Under the pieces are notes generated by a model. The model ran no database searches and was not told where the DNA came from. It saw only the letters and a list, made by a program, of their open reading frames with translations. From JAJPJX01 sp964568355 (GTDB lineage Bacteria > Acidobacteriota > Terriglobia > Bryobacterales > Bryobacteraceae): DNA of 6,152 nucleotides. A program made the position numbers and the translations under genes. The stretch is from contig CAZMRK010000774.1 of the NCBI GenBank assembly GCA_964568355.1, forward strand, positions 1 through 6,152, given 5' to 3'. The first letter of the stretch is position 1. Each line of letters starts with the position of its first letter. Below, in pieces: positions 5,964 through 6,152 of the stretch.

Positions 5964-6152
5964 ATGCATATTGCCACAAACATCTCCGCTGGTGGGCGTG
6001 CCGCGCGGCCTCACCCACCGGCAGAAGAAACCGCGGTGTCGTGCCGGCAAGTCACGAAGGAATTCCGAACCGGCGACAATCGTACCCTGGTGCTTCGCGG
6101 TGTTGATTTCGAGGCACGCTTCGGCGAGATGACGCTGCTGGTCGGGCCAAGC
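5964..6152 (+). CDS. ABC transporter ATPase, DevA/LolD-like (cut at the right edge)
   Basis: The frame is open to the window end. After a polar N-terminal extension, VSCRQVTKEFRTGDNRTLVL leads into LRGVDFEARFGEMTLLVGPS, the usual beginning of an ABC nucleotide-binding domain; the window ends three residues into the Walker A loop (GPS, where GPSGxGKS/T is expected). The A-loop aromatic expected just before the Walker A region is probably F in KEFRTG. It should power the permease just upstream. Three ATG codons lie in tandem at 5958, 5961 and 5964; GAGGGG at 5951-5956 is seven bases from the third, so 5964 is preferred, with 5961 possible. The extension of about 23 residues before the domain is longer than usual; a GTG at 6036 would remove it but has no clear ribosome site. 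Walker B and the signature motif lie outside the window. Confidence 0.88.
   Translation, partial: MHIATNISAGGRAARPHPPAEETAVSCRQVTKEFRTGDNRTLVLRGVDFEARFGEMTLLVGPS

Overview
The window looks like chromosomal DNA of an Acidobacteriota bacterium, most likely of the Solibacter/Bryobacter group. The main reason is the last ~230 residues of the 662-residue protein, which match the all-beta C-terminal domain repeated many times in Candidatus Solibacter (TIGR03437, 'Soli_cterm', typical run 'PLFYVSPTQINFQ'). A partial ankyrin-repeat-type N-terminus and a DevC-like ABC permease behind a TetR gene fit the same group. The assignment rests on recognition by eye, not on a search.

Left part (1-3881, all on the minus strand). 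Read in transcription order, a HupE/UreJ-type membrane protein (3881-2502) is followed with a 4-base overlap by a secreted DUF3500 protein (2505-517) that carries the Solibacter C-terminal domain. These two form a tight, probably translationally coupled operon. After a 187-base gap without a recognisable gene or terminator comes the start of a third gene (329 to the left edge), which resembles the N-terminal region of acidobacterial ankyrin-repeat proteins. No hydrogenase or urease gene is in the window, so the HupE-like protein is not in the classical nickel-enzyme setting. The neighbouring DUF3500 protein, rich in conserved-looking histidines, suggests a two-protein envelope module, possibly handling a metal. 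That role is an inference.

Divergent region (3882-4114). It holds four 10-base-phased repeats close to the hupE-like gene and a near-consensus sigma-70 promoter for the rightward TetR gene. A REP-like pair of hairpins lies just inside the predicted 5' end of the hupE-like gene.

Right part (4070-6152, plus strand). A TetR-family repressor (4115-4711), an ABC permease of the MacB/DevC type (4788-5927) and the start of the partner ATPase (5964 to the right edge, cut inside the Walker A motif) form an efflux or export cassette. An identical perfect 13-base palindrome, TGAACACTGTTCA, overlaps the start of the TetR promoter's transcript and sits again in the promoter of the permease. The simplest model is that the repressor controls both itself and the transporter and is released by a ligand the pump exports.
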